Source: Ashinkailepas kermadecensis (lineage: Eukaryota > Arthropoda > Thecostraca > Neolepadidae). Taken from it: a stretch of 64,000 bases of DNA. Numbering within the stretch: the first letter of the stretch is position 1; every line of letters starts with the position of its first letter. Shown here piece by piece: positions 22,251 through 34,439 of the stretch. The translations under genes and the position numbers were made by a program. Location: NCBI GenBank assembly GCA_034440615.1, contig JAOTOM010004822.1, forward strand, positions 51,001 through 115,000. Direction: 5' to 3'. Under the pieces are notes generated by a model. It searched no databases. It saw only the letters and a list, made by a program, of their open reading frames with translations, and had not been told where the DNA came from.

Positions 22251-22949
22251 CGTACGGCCCCTTTCATGCCGTCAAGAAAGATTGTGTTCTAAAGCTTTTT
22301 TACGATTCATGCTATTCTTCCATTATTTTATTTTATTTCTTCATGCCGGATTAATTAACTTGTTTTCTCGCATACTCCTTTTAAAACAAACATGTTATGT
22401 TTGCATTACGTCACGAAATCCTAGCCAGTTGATCCGACAAAAATATATGCGGCCGACATTCTGCTGTATGTGCTTGCAGTCTGCTGTTGCGCCTGAGTTT
22501 GAGTTATTTTATCTCATTGCAAATGCCAATGCTAGCCTATCCAATTGCAATTTGTGTACAGTGAGTGAAGTAAGCACTGTGTACTCGTATTTAGGTGCGC
22601 CTTTCGACAGCACTACGTACTGCGAAAAGCTCAAAATGGCTAGAACGGGAGCTTATAAGCCATATGGATAGCAGCGGCAGCACGTTCTGACTTTGAGCCA
22701 ATGTACGGTTCGGTTAAATGGGGTTTGGTACTGGCTGGTCCACCCTGCCCCACTATTCCTCCAACTTAAGGCTGTAGCCAAGGGTATATACCTAGTAGTG
22801 GTGTTATTTCATTTTCGTCAATGTTTTTGTCCACAGGCTGAACCAGGGCAAGGGCGAATCTAGCCTGTCGGTCTGGGGGGCCAACTTACGAGAAACCGTC
22901 AAATTTCCATATGAGTTTCCAGAAATTGCGGCCGATGTACGCAACACTT

Positions 22950-23225
22950 TAGTTAAAAAGTCGGTGAACTAGTTGAGGTGTAGGGGCGCTTTTCTTTTGA
23001 GAAGAAGCACCTTTCTTCCGGGCGTATTTGGCTGTAAAAAAAATCCCTTCAGTGTGGGGGAGATGCACTCGAGCATACTCAAGGACTGAAGGGGAGCCTT
23101 TTTCTCTCTGAGGGGCGCCTTTGGCTAAGCAATTCATTGAGCTACGGGGAGGGGAGGGTGTACTGGAGCCTTCGCGGAACGGCACCCTTTCCGGTCAAAT
23201 GGGAAGCATTTTTATATGGGGCACC
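22950..23225. repeat. Diverged relative of the hAT-like MITE
   Basis: Shares atgcactcgagcatactcaa, cctttggctaagcaattc and the alternating gaggggcgcctt words with 7960-8130. Ends are not clear. Confidence 0.5.
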
Positions 23226-23229
23226 TGCC

Positions 23230-24235
23230 CCATAGGAATCCCATATACCCTTCATGCCTCATGGGGGCCTATGTGTACCCGTCATGGGGCCTGTATCCCA
23301 TAGTTATAGGCCTCCATAGGTACGTACCCCAGTAGGTAAGTAAAACTGTTATCTCAGGTAACTGACCTCGGAAAACCTAGAAAAAGTCAATAACCGCTGT
23401 CTTTAGACCTGCATACTCAGAAATCATGCTAGAATGTCTATAGCTTGCAGTTTAGAAGTTGTTTACGCCGATTTAAACTGCAAAGGTTTCGGACTTCGTT
23501 AAAAGGTGCCAAAGTTGTTTTCCTTTATCACGTCATGCGTCCGTGACCTGACCCGATATCGGCTTGACAATTGGTGTAAACATAGGGGTTATTTTGATCT
23601 GGCATATATGTTACCATTCTTGTGTGGACATAATCATAGTTTAAATTTTGAATATCAAAGTGTTTGCTCTATATTTTCTATGACCTGACATGGCGACCTG
23701 ACCTGATGTAACCAAAATTACTTCTATTATTGGCTGGCATTTGGTTACTAATGAAGCATATTGGTGCCAGAAGTACCGTTGTTCAATTATCGCAGCGTGG
23801 TCACTAACCTGAGAAGAACTTGGGAGATCTTTTTGCTATTGAAAAGACTGAATGGTAATTGGGAGTGCTGATTTCGAATGCAGTGTCAATTTTGAGGGGT
23901 AAAATTGAACATTGCGTGGGGGCACATGCCCCTCAAAAAGTATACAAAGCAACACACTTGGTCGTAATGCTTAACGTGCGGTTGAACGATTTCGGTGGCT
24001 TAGTCATTCACTTGATGCATAGCTCCGTCCTCCACCCAGACAAGCCGGCAGCACCTATACACTTTCGCGCGCCGGACGACTCTACCTGGTTTTCCTGGCC
24101 TTGGATAAGACTATCATGAGTAGTCCCCATGGCGGACGCCAGATGTCAGCCACTCCGAGAGCACGGGACGAATAGCCAGTCGGAAAGACGTCGGGAGCGG
24201 GGACGGCAGCGAACCACTGGTTCATCGTAGGTGAG
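23230..24235. other. Spacer with no gene recognised
   Basis: An irregular ccccatag-rich patch lies at 23220-23330. Otherwise only short shadow frames. Confidence 0.4.
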
Positions 24236-24239
24236 TACG

Positions 24240-24572
24240 TGATGGCCGGTCCAGGGCAGTGACAGTACAGGGGTAGTTACAGTGACAGCGCAGATACAGT
24301 AGCAGTGGCAGTGCATGGGCAGTATCAGTGACAGTACAGGTACAGTAGTAGTGGCAGTACGGGGACAGTACCAGTGACGGACAGGGGCACTAGCAGTGGC
24401 ATGGCAGTACAGGGTAAGCAACAGTGGCAGTACAGGAACAGTAGCAGTGACAGTGCAGGGGCAGTGGTAGTGACAGTACAGGTACAGTAGTAGTGGCAGT
24501 ACGGGGACAGTACCAGTGACGGTACAGGGGCACTGGCAGTGGCAGTACAGGGGAAGCAACAGTGGCGGTACA
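24240..24572 (+). repeat. Degenerate cagtagcagtgacagtacag minisatellite, left part
   Basis: An 18-24-bp family of words built from cagta, cagtgg and gtacagggg repeats irregularly. The same family resumes at 25333, after a 760-bp interruption. Cys/Pro/Leu-rich open frames on the - strand (LYCHCYCPCTVTA) are products of the repeat. Confidence 0.85.
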
Positions 24573-25332
24573 CATAGGCGCACCGGAGGGGGGGCAGGGG
24601 GCCCGGGTCCCCCCCCCCATGAGACCAAAGTGCCCTTTTGGCCAAAAGTGCCCTTTTGACCGAAAAGTGCCCTCTTGGCCGGAATGTCCCAAATTTAGCC
24701 CAAAAATCACCTGCCTTATGTGCCCCGTCTGTGCCAAAGGTGCCCTTTGGGCCCAAAACTGCCCTTTTGGCCTAAAAATTACATTCCCCTGTGCCCTTTC
24801 CTGTCCTATGCCTGTCCCAATTAGGTGCCCTTTTGATCTAAAAGTGCCCTGTGCCCTGCCGTGCCTTGTACTGTACCGTGAACTCTGCCCTGCCCTGTGT
24901 CCTGCCCTATGCCCTGCCCTATGCCCTGCCCTGTGCCCTGAAGCTTTCGTCGCTATTTTGATTGCGTTACATGTTTGTGTACATGTCACCTGCCTTCAGG
25001 ACCATCGCCTTCGTGTCAGCTGTTATCATCCTTTCCAGAAATCCACATCCTGCGTACTTTTGCATCAAAGGTAAGCGGGCAACCTTCATCGCACGACATA
25101 ATGCATGCAGGCTGCATGTTTTTGGAAATATTATTGTAAATACAAGGGTTCGGTGCTATAACATATAACGTGTCCCATAGAAAATTCACGCCCCCCCCCG
25201 GTCAGCAAACCTTCCAGTGTGCCCCGGGCCGCAAAGTGCCCTTTTGGAGCCGGTCAAGTGCCCTTTTGGAGCCGGCCAAGTGCCCTTTTCGGTCCGGGCC
25301 CCCCCCCATGGAAAAATCCTGGGTGCGCGCCT
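24573..25332. mobile_element. Insertion inside a minisatellite, with a 9-bp flanking duplication
   Basis: ggcggtaca flanks both sides (24564-24572 and 25333-25341), while most array units read ggcagtaca. The left end starts taggcgcaccggag; the right end, reverse complemented, starts aggcgcgcacccagg. Both ends then run into G-rich stretches (gggcccgggtccccccccc; ccgggcccccccccatgg) and repeats of gtgcccttttggcc. The centre (24930-25160) is unique. No transposase frame was seen. Confidence 0.55.
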
Positions 25333-25615
25333 GGCGGTACATGGGCAGTAGCAGTGGCAATGCATGGGTAGTAGCAGTGACAATGCAGGGGCAGTAGCAG
25401 TGACAGTACAGGGGTAGTAGCAGTGACAGTACAGGGACAGTAGCAGTAACAGTACATGGACTAGCAGTGACAGTACAGGGCAATAGCAGTGACAGTACAG
25501 GGGTAGTAGCAGTGACAGTACAAGGGCAGTAGCAGTGAGAGTGCAGGGGCAGCAACAGTGACACAGCAGTGCCAGTGACACAGCAGTGGCAGTGACACAC
25601 CAGTGGCAACGACTG
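25333..25615 (+). repeat. Degenerate minisatellite, right part
   Basis: Continues the array at 24240-24572 (gtagcagtgacagtacaggg) and decays into cagtggcagtgacac units before 25615. Confidence 0.85.
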
Positions 25616-27160
25616 CTGTGGTTCCCAGTGCGGTACGGTGGGGTTCGCTCGTCGGGCAGAGCACAGACGCCTGCATTCGCCGTAGCCGCGTTGACGGTGC
25701 CGGCGGCGGCGGCGGCGACTCCGCGGCCAACAAGGGCTCCGCCCACCACCGAAACGTCATCAGCGCGACGCCCTTGAACGCCGTCGCGGTCAAAGCATGC
25801 AACAAATCCAGGCGGTTGGCAACAGCATCGCCGCACTGCTTGACACCACAGCCTAGAGTATATTAAAGAACGGGTACACCCAAGTTTAGTAGATTCTCAG
25901 ATCGAGTATCGCTGTGCTTGGTGACGTCATATGCTAGAATATGCGATATTCTACTAGGATGTGGCGGACATCTGGCGGATTATAGAATCCTATAGTAGAA
26001 TATTCAAAATCTAGCAGATTCCTGGCAATTTCATTTAACAGCAGCTTCCTTTTCTGTCGAGGCTCGACGCACGACTGGCCTTGAGGGCCAGCCAGGCGTC
26101 ATGGCAACGACTCTAGGCCCCACCCTCCGGGAGTCGGCCGGCCGGTTTTGTGTAGTGTCCTTGTTTACCGGCAAGGAAACATACTTTTTCGAGGTGATGC
26201 AAGTAAAAGAGATCCGGATTCGTATGTAGAATTCTTCAGGCATTCGCATGATGTCAAATTTGTCTATATACAATACAAATTGCCTGCGTAAAGCCGTGGC
26301 AAATATTGGCCGTTTTGGCTCGAGATGCACGCAAGGTGCTGCCGAGTATCGCCTTGGCTACGTCACAGGCTCGGAACAACTTGACCGCCCCCCGCCATAG
26401 CCCTCCTCCATCCCGCAGCCACGATGGACAACATTAGACGGGAGGCGCGATCAATACAGAACATTTTAGTTATCTCATTTAACTCACTGCAGCTGCCATC
26501 ACACGTACACATACATCCCCCCCCCCCTCCGACGAGGCACCACCTTTCCGTGGTGGGGGGGGGGGGGGATTGCGAGCCCCAATGATCTGGCTCCCATCTT
26601 GCCGGTGAGGGGACAGACCAAGAGTGCCGCTCGTCCTTCCATCCATATGCTCCCATTCCAATGCCGATCTCATCTCAACATCCATGTCCTTCACCTGGCC
26701 CTGCAACACCAACTCTCCCTATCATGAGCAGGTAGGACAACTTCTCCGGTCCTGCCCACCAGCTCAGTTTTATCGGGGTAGCCGGGCCCACTCGGCCCGC
26801 CGCCCGGGGTTGACGGAGTCCTGGAGGTTGAGGTCCCCCGTCGCACGGTGCTAGTTGTGACGGGGGACCAACACGCCTCTTTGGTCCCGATGTCCCGGAC
26901 GGGCGGGCGGGCGGGCCAGGAGGGCCCCATACGGGCCAAGTGGCTGGTTGCCTCGAGTCGGGATCTGTGTTTATTCCCAGTGCCCGCCGGCCCGGCCGGC
27001 CGGGGTCAAGGGGTGGGCGGCGCTGTTAGTGCGGTCGGGGTGGTGAGTCTCTCTCTCTCGGCTGTACGAAAGCGCCGCCCGCCCCGTATAGCTCCTCGGG
27101 CACCTAGCGTCCTCCCGTTCGCGGGACTCAGGCGTCCCCCCAATAGGGCCCCTTTGCGGT
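25616..27160. other. GC-rich unassigned DNA, probably including the 5' region of LINE A
   Basis: 25616-25860 is CpG-rich; one frame ends RRRGQSMQQIQAVGNSIAAL and stops at 25853 after a further five residues, a helix-like tail without a recognised family. 26500-26580 has long C and G runs. 26600-27160 leads directly into LINE A and has the composition of its 5' untranslated region. Confidence 0.35.
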
Positions 27161-27163
27161 GGG

Positions 27164-28800
27164 GTGCCACGGGGAGCCGACACCAAGACAACGCATGGCA
27201 TCCACAGCACAAAAAAAAACACCCCGGGTCCCTCTCGTGGAGACCAAACAAATAGCTTCTCTGCCCCACGTATACTTATCTTTCGAGGAAAGACGAGGTG
27301 CCTCGCCTCACTATCACTCTTTCAAAGGCGAGGTGGATTTGATCGATTTGGAAAAATCTTACGTTGCGAGAAATTAAACGATTGTGCCTTGGAGATCGAA
27401 TTTGCACGAGCAGAGGAGGCGGAGACCGCATCGAAATTATCTGAGTTTAGATTCAGTGTACGGAAAAATCTGAGTAGGGTCGAAGAGAACATTAAAATCA
27501 CTATCGAACCGCACAAGACAAAAAATACTTCGCGAGGCCTTTCAACTGTTTTGACCTGAGAGAGGTGCCGGAGCAGGAGATTGTGGACATATTATCGAGT
27601 TTTGGGTGGCTGAGGCAAGGAAAATGAAGGTGAGGAGAGGCTCGGAACTTATTACAACAAACAACGCGATATTAACATTCAATACCACTGATATTCCCTC
27701 CGAAATACGTGTGGGCTACGTCCATGTGAAGGTCAGTGTTTTTCTCCCCAATCCGATGAAATGTTTTAAGTATCAGAAGTTCGAACATACCAACAAGTAC
27801 TGTCGGAATTGCCCTGTAGGTGGCAGGTACGTTTCCCAGGAGCATGACGGCGAAAACTGCACCTGCGAAATCCCTTTTTTGCGAACTGTGGCGTGGGGCA
27901 GGACCCTCACACTTCTTACGACCGAACCTGCCCGACTTACATGAGAGAGAAGGAGATGATTTATATCAAGCACACACAACAAATTACGTTTCGGGAGGCA
28001 ACGGACCAATGTGAACAATCTCATCCCAGAATATCGTACGCGTCAAAAGTGAAAAACAGATCTCAGACCTGTTTTTCGTTTTTTTGGAATAGTATTCCAC
28101 AGCGCACATAGCCCGACAGAGCCTCTGAGCTGATGGCCCAACTGACAGCTCTTCTTCGCTCCTTTGGAGTGCCTCCTGCGTCGCAAGTGAGGCAGGGCCA
28201 GCCAACCCAAAACGATGCCGATACGACCGACGGCCCACCCTCCACGAGTGACACCGTTCTCCCATTAGAAGCCTCCACCAGATCAACGCTGAGGGTAGGG
28301 CGTGGACGCTTGTCCAAGAGGCCTCCTCGGTCCCTCCACTCAATCCCATCCCCTCCCCACCTACCTCGAAATCTCCGCCCCCCCCCACACCTCCCGTCCG
28401 CCCTCCAGCCTCGCATCCCCTCCCTCGCGCCCCACCACCACTCCTAAATCCACCGTCTCCACCTCCTCGCTCCCCGAATCCTCCCCCTTCCCGAGAGCCA
28501 GGCCTCGCCCTCGCCCTCGCCCTCAACATCTACATCCGCACCTGCATCGTCGTCCAGAAACACGCACCGACCAATCCAAATTCCAGACGTCAGCTTGCAA
28601 TTTCAGGAAGCCGAAAGGCGTGCCTGCGAACCAAAACGAGCTCGGCTCGCTCAAATGGAAAAGGCCCGGGTCAAGGGCCGCCAAGGTACCAGCATGGCGC
28701 CTTCCCCAAGGTTAGTCACCCCATCGTCGCGACAGCGAGTGGAGTGGCCGGTGGGAGCATCCGAAATGGGTCCTCCCCCCCCCCCCCTCCGCCGCAACTG
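27164..28800 (+). pseudogene. LINE A, ORF1 (gag-like, zinc-knuckle RNA-binding protein), broken
   Basis: Pieces in different frames give a typical ORF1 of a Jockey/I-group non-LTR element. A leading domain has VEENIKITIEPHKTKN (27479-27526). ILTFNTTDIPSEIRVGYVHVK precedes a first CCHC-like knuckle (CFKYQKFEHTNKYC, about 27765) in which the second Cys is Tyr. A downstream segment follows with PHTSYDRTCPTYMREKEM (27902-27955). A Ser/Pro/Arg-rich tail reaches about 28800. Such proteins coat the element RNA. At least three frame changes are needed. It lies just upstream of the endonuclease part, in the usual order. Confidence 0.75.
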
Positions 28801-29112
28801 AGTGCCCCCCGCAGAAGCGAGCGCTAACTCTGTCTGAATCTCCACCGCGGGGTGGCTCACAGAGGTCCCGCCCCAGGGCACACTAACTCGGCCCTGGTCG
28901 GAGCTGCCTCCCTGAGTCCTCGATGGACTGTCTTTCGAGACCGGGTGCCGGCACTCCAACCGCTCCCGCCCAATTTTAAACCGCCCTCGACCTTTTCTAG
29001 CAACAATGACGTTCACATGTTGTTATCTGGTCTATATTCTCTTTCTTTATTAACTGACCATGCTGTCGCTGGGTTTGTGATATATACTAGTCATCTTATT
29101 TAATTATATCTT

Positions 29113-30920
29113 TTGACAACGCACATGTTGTACTGTATTAACTCACCCACATCGTTGCAGTGGAACTGTAGGGGAATCAAATCCAACCCCAATGACCTCC
29201 AGCATCTTTTAAGTTCCCGGACGCCGTCGGTTGTATGTATACAGGAAACTAAGCTGGCTCCAGGTGCTCCATTTCAACTAAAAAATACACTATTTTACGA
29301 AAAGATGCACCATTTAGCACTGTGTCACATGGCGCTGTGCTTATTTCTATACACAACTCTGTCCCATTCACACATGCACCTCTCTCCTCACGAGCAGGTG
29401 TCGCTGCTTGTGTGGTAATAAACTACCGTGCCGTCACCATATGCAGCATATACCTACCGCCAGGCAGACCGTTTCCACTTTCTGATCTCTCTGAAGCTGT
29501 GGCTCAACTCACCCCACCAGTGATGGTGTGTGACGATTTTAATGCACACCACTCTTTTTGGGGCTCTACCACGATTGCTGGCCGTGGACGTGCAATGAAA
29601 CGTTTGATAATCGACTTCCCTCTCTGTACTCTTAGCACGGGAACACCACCACATTTTACATTACCGACTAGACAGACGTCCGTGCTGGACCTCACACTCT
29701 GCAGCCCAGAAATTGCACCTTTCGTAGAATGGTCGGTGGATAGTGATCCACACAACAGTAACCATTTCCCTGTTTACTCACATTTCGTTGGTAGTGTTAC
29801 GGTTGGACGACGACCTTCAAAGTGGCCATTTAACCGAGCCGACTAGAAGGCCTTCCAATCGAACCTCGAAAGCACACTCTGCGACCACTCAGATGAATCG
29901 GTCATCTCCGTGGAGACTTTTACTACGACGACTCTGCAGAGTGCTCAGCGGCACATCCCACGATCATCGGGAATATCGATTCGTGTCCCAGTCCCATGGT
30001 GGTCGGATAAGTGTCGAGAGGCTATCTGTGCTAGGAAGAGGGGGTTTCGCATAATTAAGAATAATAGTTGTACATATAATTTAATAGCTTTTCGCAAAGC
30101 ACGAGCGCTCGCCAGACGCGTTATCGCCGAAGCGAAACGAGACTCGTGGAAATCGTATGTTAAATCGTTCAATCGTTCCACGCCACTGCCGACTGTATGG
30201 TCCCGCATTAAGCGTTTCTCTGGAAAACACGCCCCAGTTCCTCTCCCTGTCTTGCATATGGCATGACAGGACATCATTGACCCGGAAGAAGTGGCTGATA
30301 AGATAGAATGTGCTTTGTCCGCACGCTCGGAAAACAAATATAACGAGCGATTTTTTTTGACATAATGATCGGTGCGAGGCACGTCCTCTTGATTTTTCCA
30401 CCACAGGCGTCCTCCAGTACAACATATCATTTTCCATTTCCTAATTAACTGCAGCAACCAGCACACTCAAGAGCGTGGCAAAGGTTCCGGACACACTTCA
30501 TAATGATATTATGAAACGTTTACCAGCTGCTGCTTTAGAAACACTCTTGGAAGCCCTAAATGGAATGTGGACATCAGGCACATTTCCACCTTCGTGGCGG
30601 GAGGACATTATATTTTTTATTACATTTTTGTATTTTTATTTATTACATTACATTTTTTTTAATTCACGGCGCATATGACACTGCGTGGGGTCACGGTATT
30701 CTGTTGAAACTACCATATGGGCGTCAGGGGCTTCATGGGGTCTTCTTGTCCAATTTTTATCTTCCAGAACGTTTCGCGTTTGAATAGGAAACTCCCTATC
30801 TGGCACCTTTTCGCAAGTCAACGGAGTCCCGCAGGGGAGCGTACTGAGCGTAGCATTGTTTGTCATTTATATCAACGACGTGGGTACCTCACTGCCGACT
30901 TCCGTAAGGACTTCCGATGT
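29113..30920 (+). pseudogene. LINE A, ORF2 (apurinic-type endonuclease plus partial reverse transcriptase)
   Basis: Endonuclease: SLQWNCRGIKSNPNDLQHLL, PSVVCIQETKL, YRAVTICSIYLPPGR, VMVCDDFNAHHSFWGS, VLDLTLCSPE and NSNHFPVYSHF (29155-29800). The usual SDH near the end is SNH, so a catalytic Asp is lost. Reverse transcriptase: HNDIMKRLPAAALETLLEAL and PPSWREDII (30505-30615), then YDTAWGHGILLKL (30674-30712) and NGVPQGSVLS (about 30818-30850). Motifs between these RT pieces are missing; an AT-rich patch (30610-30660) marks the scar. The catalytic YADD motif is absent because the element ends at about 30920. Confidence 0.8.
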
Positions 30921-32230
30921 GCTGCGTCCTTCCTCGGTGGGCGATTATTCGACGCTAATATCCATCCGATAAATGTATTTAGGAAAATTGTATTCGGTAC
31001 ACCGTGATTTTCCCATAGGGTGTAATGTTAAAGTCTTCGTTGACCTGAGGTCAAATGGTGACCTCGAGTGACCAGTTGACTTGGTGTGCTGCATGTCACC
31101 GTGATAGCGGTGGCACAAGCGTTTGAATCATTCCAATAAGTGTGAAGGTTGTGTCTAATTTTCACAATCTCTGCGAAGGTTGTGTCTAATTTTCAGACGA
31201 ATCGGAGAACATTGATGAATTCGTTTCTGAATGCGTTGTTGAATGCGACGCTAGTGCTACCTGATGAAATGCGTCATCGATAGAGGTCAGGTCACGCAGT
31301 GTGCTGCTTCTTGTGTTGCTAGTGCATGCATCAGTGTTGAGATAGTCTACATTCAATGCTTCGTTTGGCCCACATACGGTACCCAAGTTGACTACTTTCT
31401 TTTTCTGAATTTCATTAAACCTGACCTGAGGTCAAACGCTGACGCTGACGGTCACATGCTCGGATGTGCTGCGTCCTTGTTCGGTGGGCGATTCTTCGAC
31501 GCTAATATCCATCCGATAAATGTATTCAGGAAAATTGTATTCGGTATACCGTGATATTCCCATAGGGTGTAATGTTAAAGTCTTCGTTGACCTAAGGTCT
31601 AATGGTGACCTCGAGTGACCAGTTGACTTAGTGTGCTGCATGTCACTGTGATAGCGGTGGCACAAGCGTTTGAATCATTCCAATAAGTGAATTAACCGGC
31701 AAGTTATGCGGTACCTCAAATTTGACCTGGCTGACCTTTTCTCCTCTGAAGGCGAAATGGTTCGTCGTAGCAGAAAATGTTTTCCAAATGCATGTACGGA
31801 TACGTCTGTGAAGGTTGTGTCTAATTTTCAGACGAATCGGAGAACATTCGTGAATTCGTTTCTGAATGCGTTGTTGAATGGGACGCTAGTGCTACGTGAT
31901 GAAATGCGTCATCGATAGAGGTCAGGTCACGCAGTGTGCTGCTTCTTGTGTTGCTAGTGCATGCATCAGTGTTGAGATAGTATACATTCAATGCTTCGTT
32001 TGGCCCACATACGGTACCCAAGTTGACTACTTTCTTTTTCTGAATTTCATAAAACCTGACCTGAGGTCAAACGCTTGCGCTGACGGTCACATCCTCGGAT
32101 GTGCTGCGTCCTTGCTCGGTGGGCGATTATTCGACGCTAATATCCATCCGATAAATGTATTCAGGCAAATTTTATTCGGTACACCGTGATATTCCCATAG
32201 GGTGTAATGTTAAAGTCTAAGTTGACCTGA
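30921..32230. repeat. Tandem segment of about 630 bp, two copies
   Basis: gggcgattattcgacgctaa and atccatccgataaatgtatt occur at about 30939, 31489 and 32123. aaggttgtgtctaattttca and gcatgcatcagtgttgagat occur at about 31180/31325 and 31810/31960. Each unit carries tgacctgaggtca. Copies are roughly 95% identical by eye. No protein was recognised; open frames such as that at 31264-31554 recur simply because the DNA is duplicated. Confidence 0.8.
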
Positions 32231-32950
32231 GGTCAAATGGTGAGCTTGAAGGTGACATGCTCGGATGTGCTGCTTTCTTGTCCGATTGGAGATTTTTTGT
32301 CGCTAATGTCCGTCCGATGAATGTATTTAGGAGGGTATTATCAGGTACCCCGTAGATGACAATAATGCATGGTCAAAACAGTATTTTGCGAATATAGGTC
32401 AAACTATGAGATTGTAGACCAGATGCTTCGATGTGCTGCATCCATGGGCCATAACCAATGTCTGGGTGTTTTTTCGTCGTGCCAAGTAAAATTTTGCGGA
32501 AATTATCGGGTACACAAGAATTTAGTATAGTTGCATTTTTGGGGCTTTTTTGGCGAACGGTGATGAATCAATGGCCATAATGGGTCATTTTGATTGATGT
32601 GCTCCATGTACATGCTATGTAGAGTATGACCTGCAAAAATTAGGTATATCAAATGTGTCAACATGATTTTATTCGGTACCCCGTAAATAGATATAGTGCA
32701 TGAGTAAAACCAACTTCGGTGACCTGAGGTCAAACTATGACATTGAAGTTCACGTAATTCGATGTGCTGCATCTTTGATGGACAGCGGACATCTAGGCGT
32801 TGGAATCATTCGGCTAAGTGAAATACTTCGAATTTTATACGGTACACCGTTTTTGACCCTAGTGACCTCTCTGGACCTCTGGAGATTGAACCGCTCGTCC
32901 TACTGAAGAATCGTTGTTTGCCTTACTTTTGCAAGCGACAAAGATCATAT
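32231..32950. repeat. Diverged continuation of the same repeat family
   Basis: Contains shorter, more diverged versions of ggatgtgctgc and the cggtaccccgta word, and another tgacctgaggtca at 32720. No gene. Confidence 0.5.
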
Positions 32951-33035
32951 CCTGAAAAAATGAACGAATTCGAAGAGTATGCGAATAGGATGCTGAATGC
33001 GAATGCGAATGCGTTGCTAATATCATGGACATTAC

Positions 33036-34429
33036 ATGCCTCTACTACTACGGTGCCGCCGCTGTCTTTGTCATGGCCACTGCGAACGCACTTGCGCATC
33101 GCCAGAACCACGATGCAGCCAGTGTGCCGGTCACCACACGGCATCTGACTGCACCTCATCCGAAAAGAGATATGCAGCCTGTGCCGCATATGCCGCACCT
33201 CGCCACCGACCCCCGACTGCCCCAAATGGGCATACGAGAGGTATTTGTGTCGGTATGCGGCAGCTCACAGCGTGCCACACACAACAGCAAGACAGCACCT
33301 ACACAACACCATTTCCACTACTGACATCTCCACCTCCACAGCCGCACCCTCCATCAACGTACCTACAACCGGGCGCAGCTACGCAGCGGCGCTCTCCTCC
33401 ACACCAAGACCCGCACCCAGTCCAGCACCAGCTCCCACCCGCCCTACCATCCTACCAACAGCCGGCTCCCGGAGTCAGGAACACCTCCCTCCTCAACGCC
33501 CCACCGATCTCCGCATCCACCGCCCCACCGATCATCGTCTCCACCGGCCCACTGATCCTCGACCAAACCGCCCCACCGCCCATCGACCCCACTGCTAATC
33601 ACTCCTTCCACGCCACCCCGCCGCGGACCCGGCCTCCTCCCACGCCCACTCCACCGCGGACCTGGCTTCCTCCCGCATCCACCTCACCTCAGACTTGACA
33701 TGCGCCCACCACCACCCCACCTCGGGCACGGCCCCCTCCCACATCCATCCCGCCCCAGACCAGGCCTCATCCCACCCCCACCACCCCTTAGACCCAGACC
33801 TGGTCTTCATACAATCCCCCACAGGTACCTCCCCCCCCGAATCCCTCACGGGACCTGGTTCTACCCCTTCGTCACACCGTCTCCAACCAGCCAGGGTCCT
33901 CCCCGCCACCCTGACGCCTTCCCACCACTCCTTCCCCAGGGCCCTCGGCCCCTGCCCCACCGATCCGGCCGGCTCAAACCAAGGCCTAACTCCAAGGCCA
34001 CCAAAGCCTCCCCAAAACTTCCCACAATCCCACGGCCACCCTAGCCTCCAGTCAGACCTTCCACAAGCCCAAGGCCATCGTCTCCTGCCAGACCGACCGC
34101 TACACCACCTCCTGCGCCACCACCCAAAACCCATCCTGAAACCGTGTCCGAAGTCACCACCCAGACAGAGCACACCTCACCTGTCAAGCCCGTCCAGCCC
34201 GAACCCACGATCCCAGACCAGCGAATCCCATCCGAATTTATGCGCCTCCCAAGCACAAATCCCGCCACTACGCCATCCCATCACCCCCAAAACCCGTGCG
34301 TTCATATCCAGGTTGCCACCTCTGCTTGCCTCACCACGCACACCCTCCTCCCCCCTCCGTCCACCGGATCCAACTTCCCCAAGCACGGCAACGACACTAC
34401 CCCAGTGCAGGAGCACTAACAGACAATAA
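33036..34429 (+). pseudogene. LINE B, ORF1 C-terminal part with two CCHC zinc knuckles and a Pro-rich tail
   Basis: From 33036 the frame reads CRRCLCHGHCERTC (a clean C-x2-C-x4-H-x4-C knuckle) followed by CSQCAGHHTASDC (C-x2-C-x3-H-x4-C), the tandem knuckles of non-LTR ORF1 proteins. The rest to about 34430 is extremely Pro/Ser/His/Thr-rich in more than one frame, with repeated words such as STAPPII. The front of ORF1 is absent. It lies directly upstream of the LINE B endonuclease. Confidence 0.72.
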
Positions 34430-34439
34430 ACGAGGTCTG

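Noticed and set aside
24146..25836. Cys/Tyr-rich long frames on the - strand (LYCHCYCPCTVTA)
   Set aside because: Translation of the cagtagcagtgacagtacag minisatellite; ends coincide with the array.
25616..25860. CpG-rich short frame as an exon of a cellular gene
   Set aside because: Only a helix-like tail (MQQIQAVGNSIAALL) is visible, no splice-consistent neighbours, and it borders a minisatellite.
33695..34429. 244-codon Pro/Ser/His-rich frame as a possible independent structural protein
   Set aside because: It directly follows the zinc knuckles of LINE B and precedes its endonuclease; other frames are equally Pro-rich, so it is the decayed ORF1 tail.
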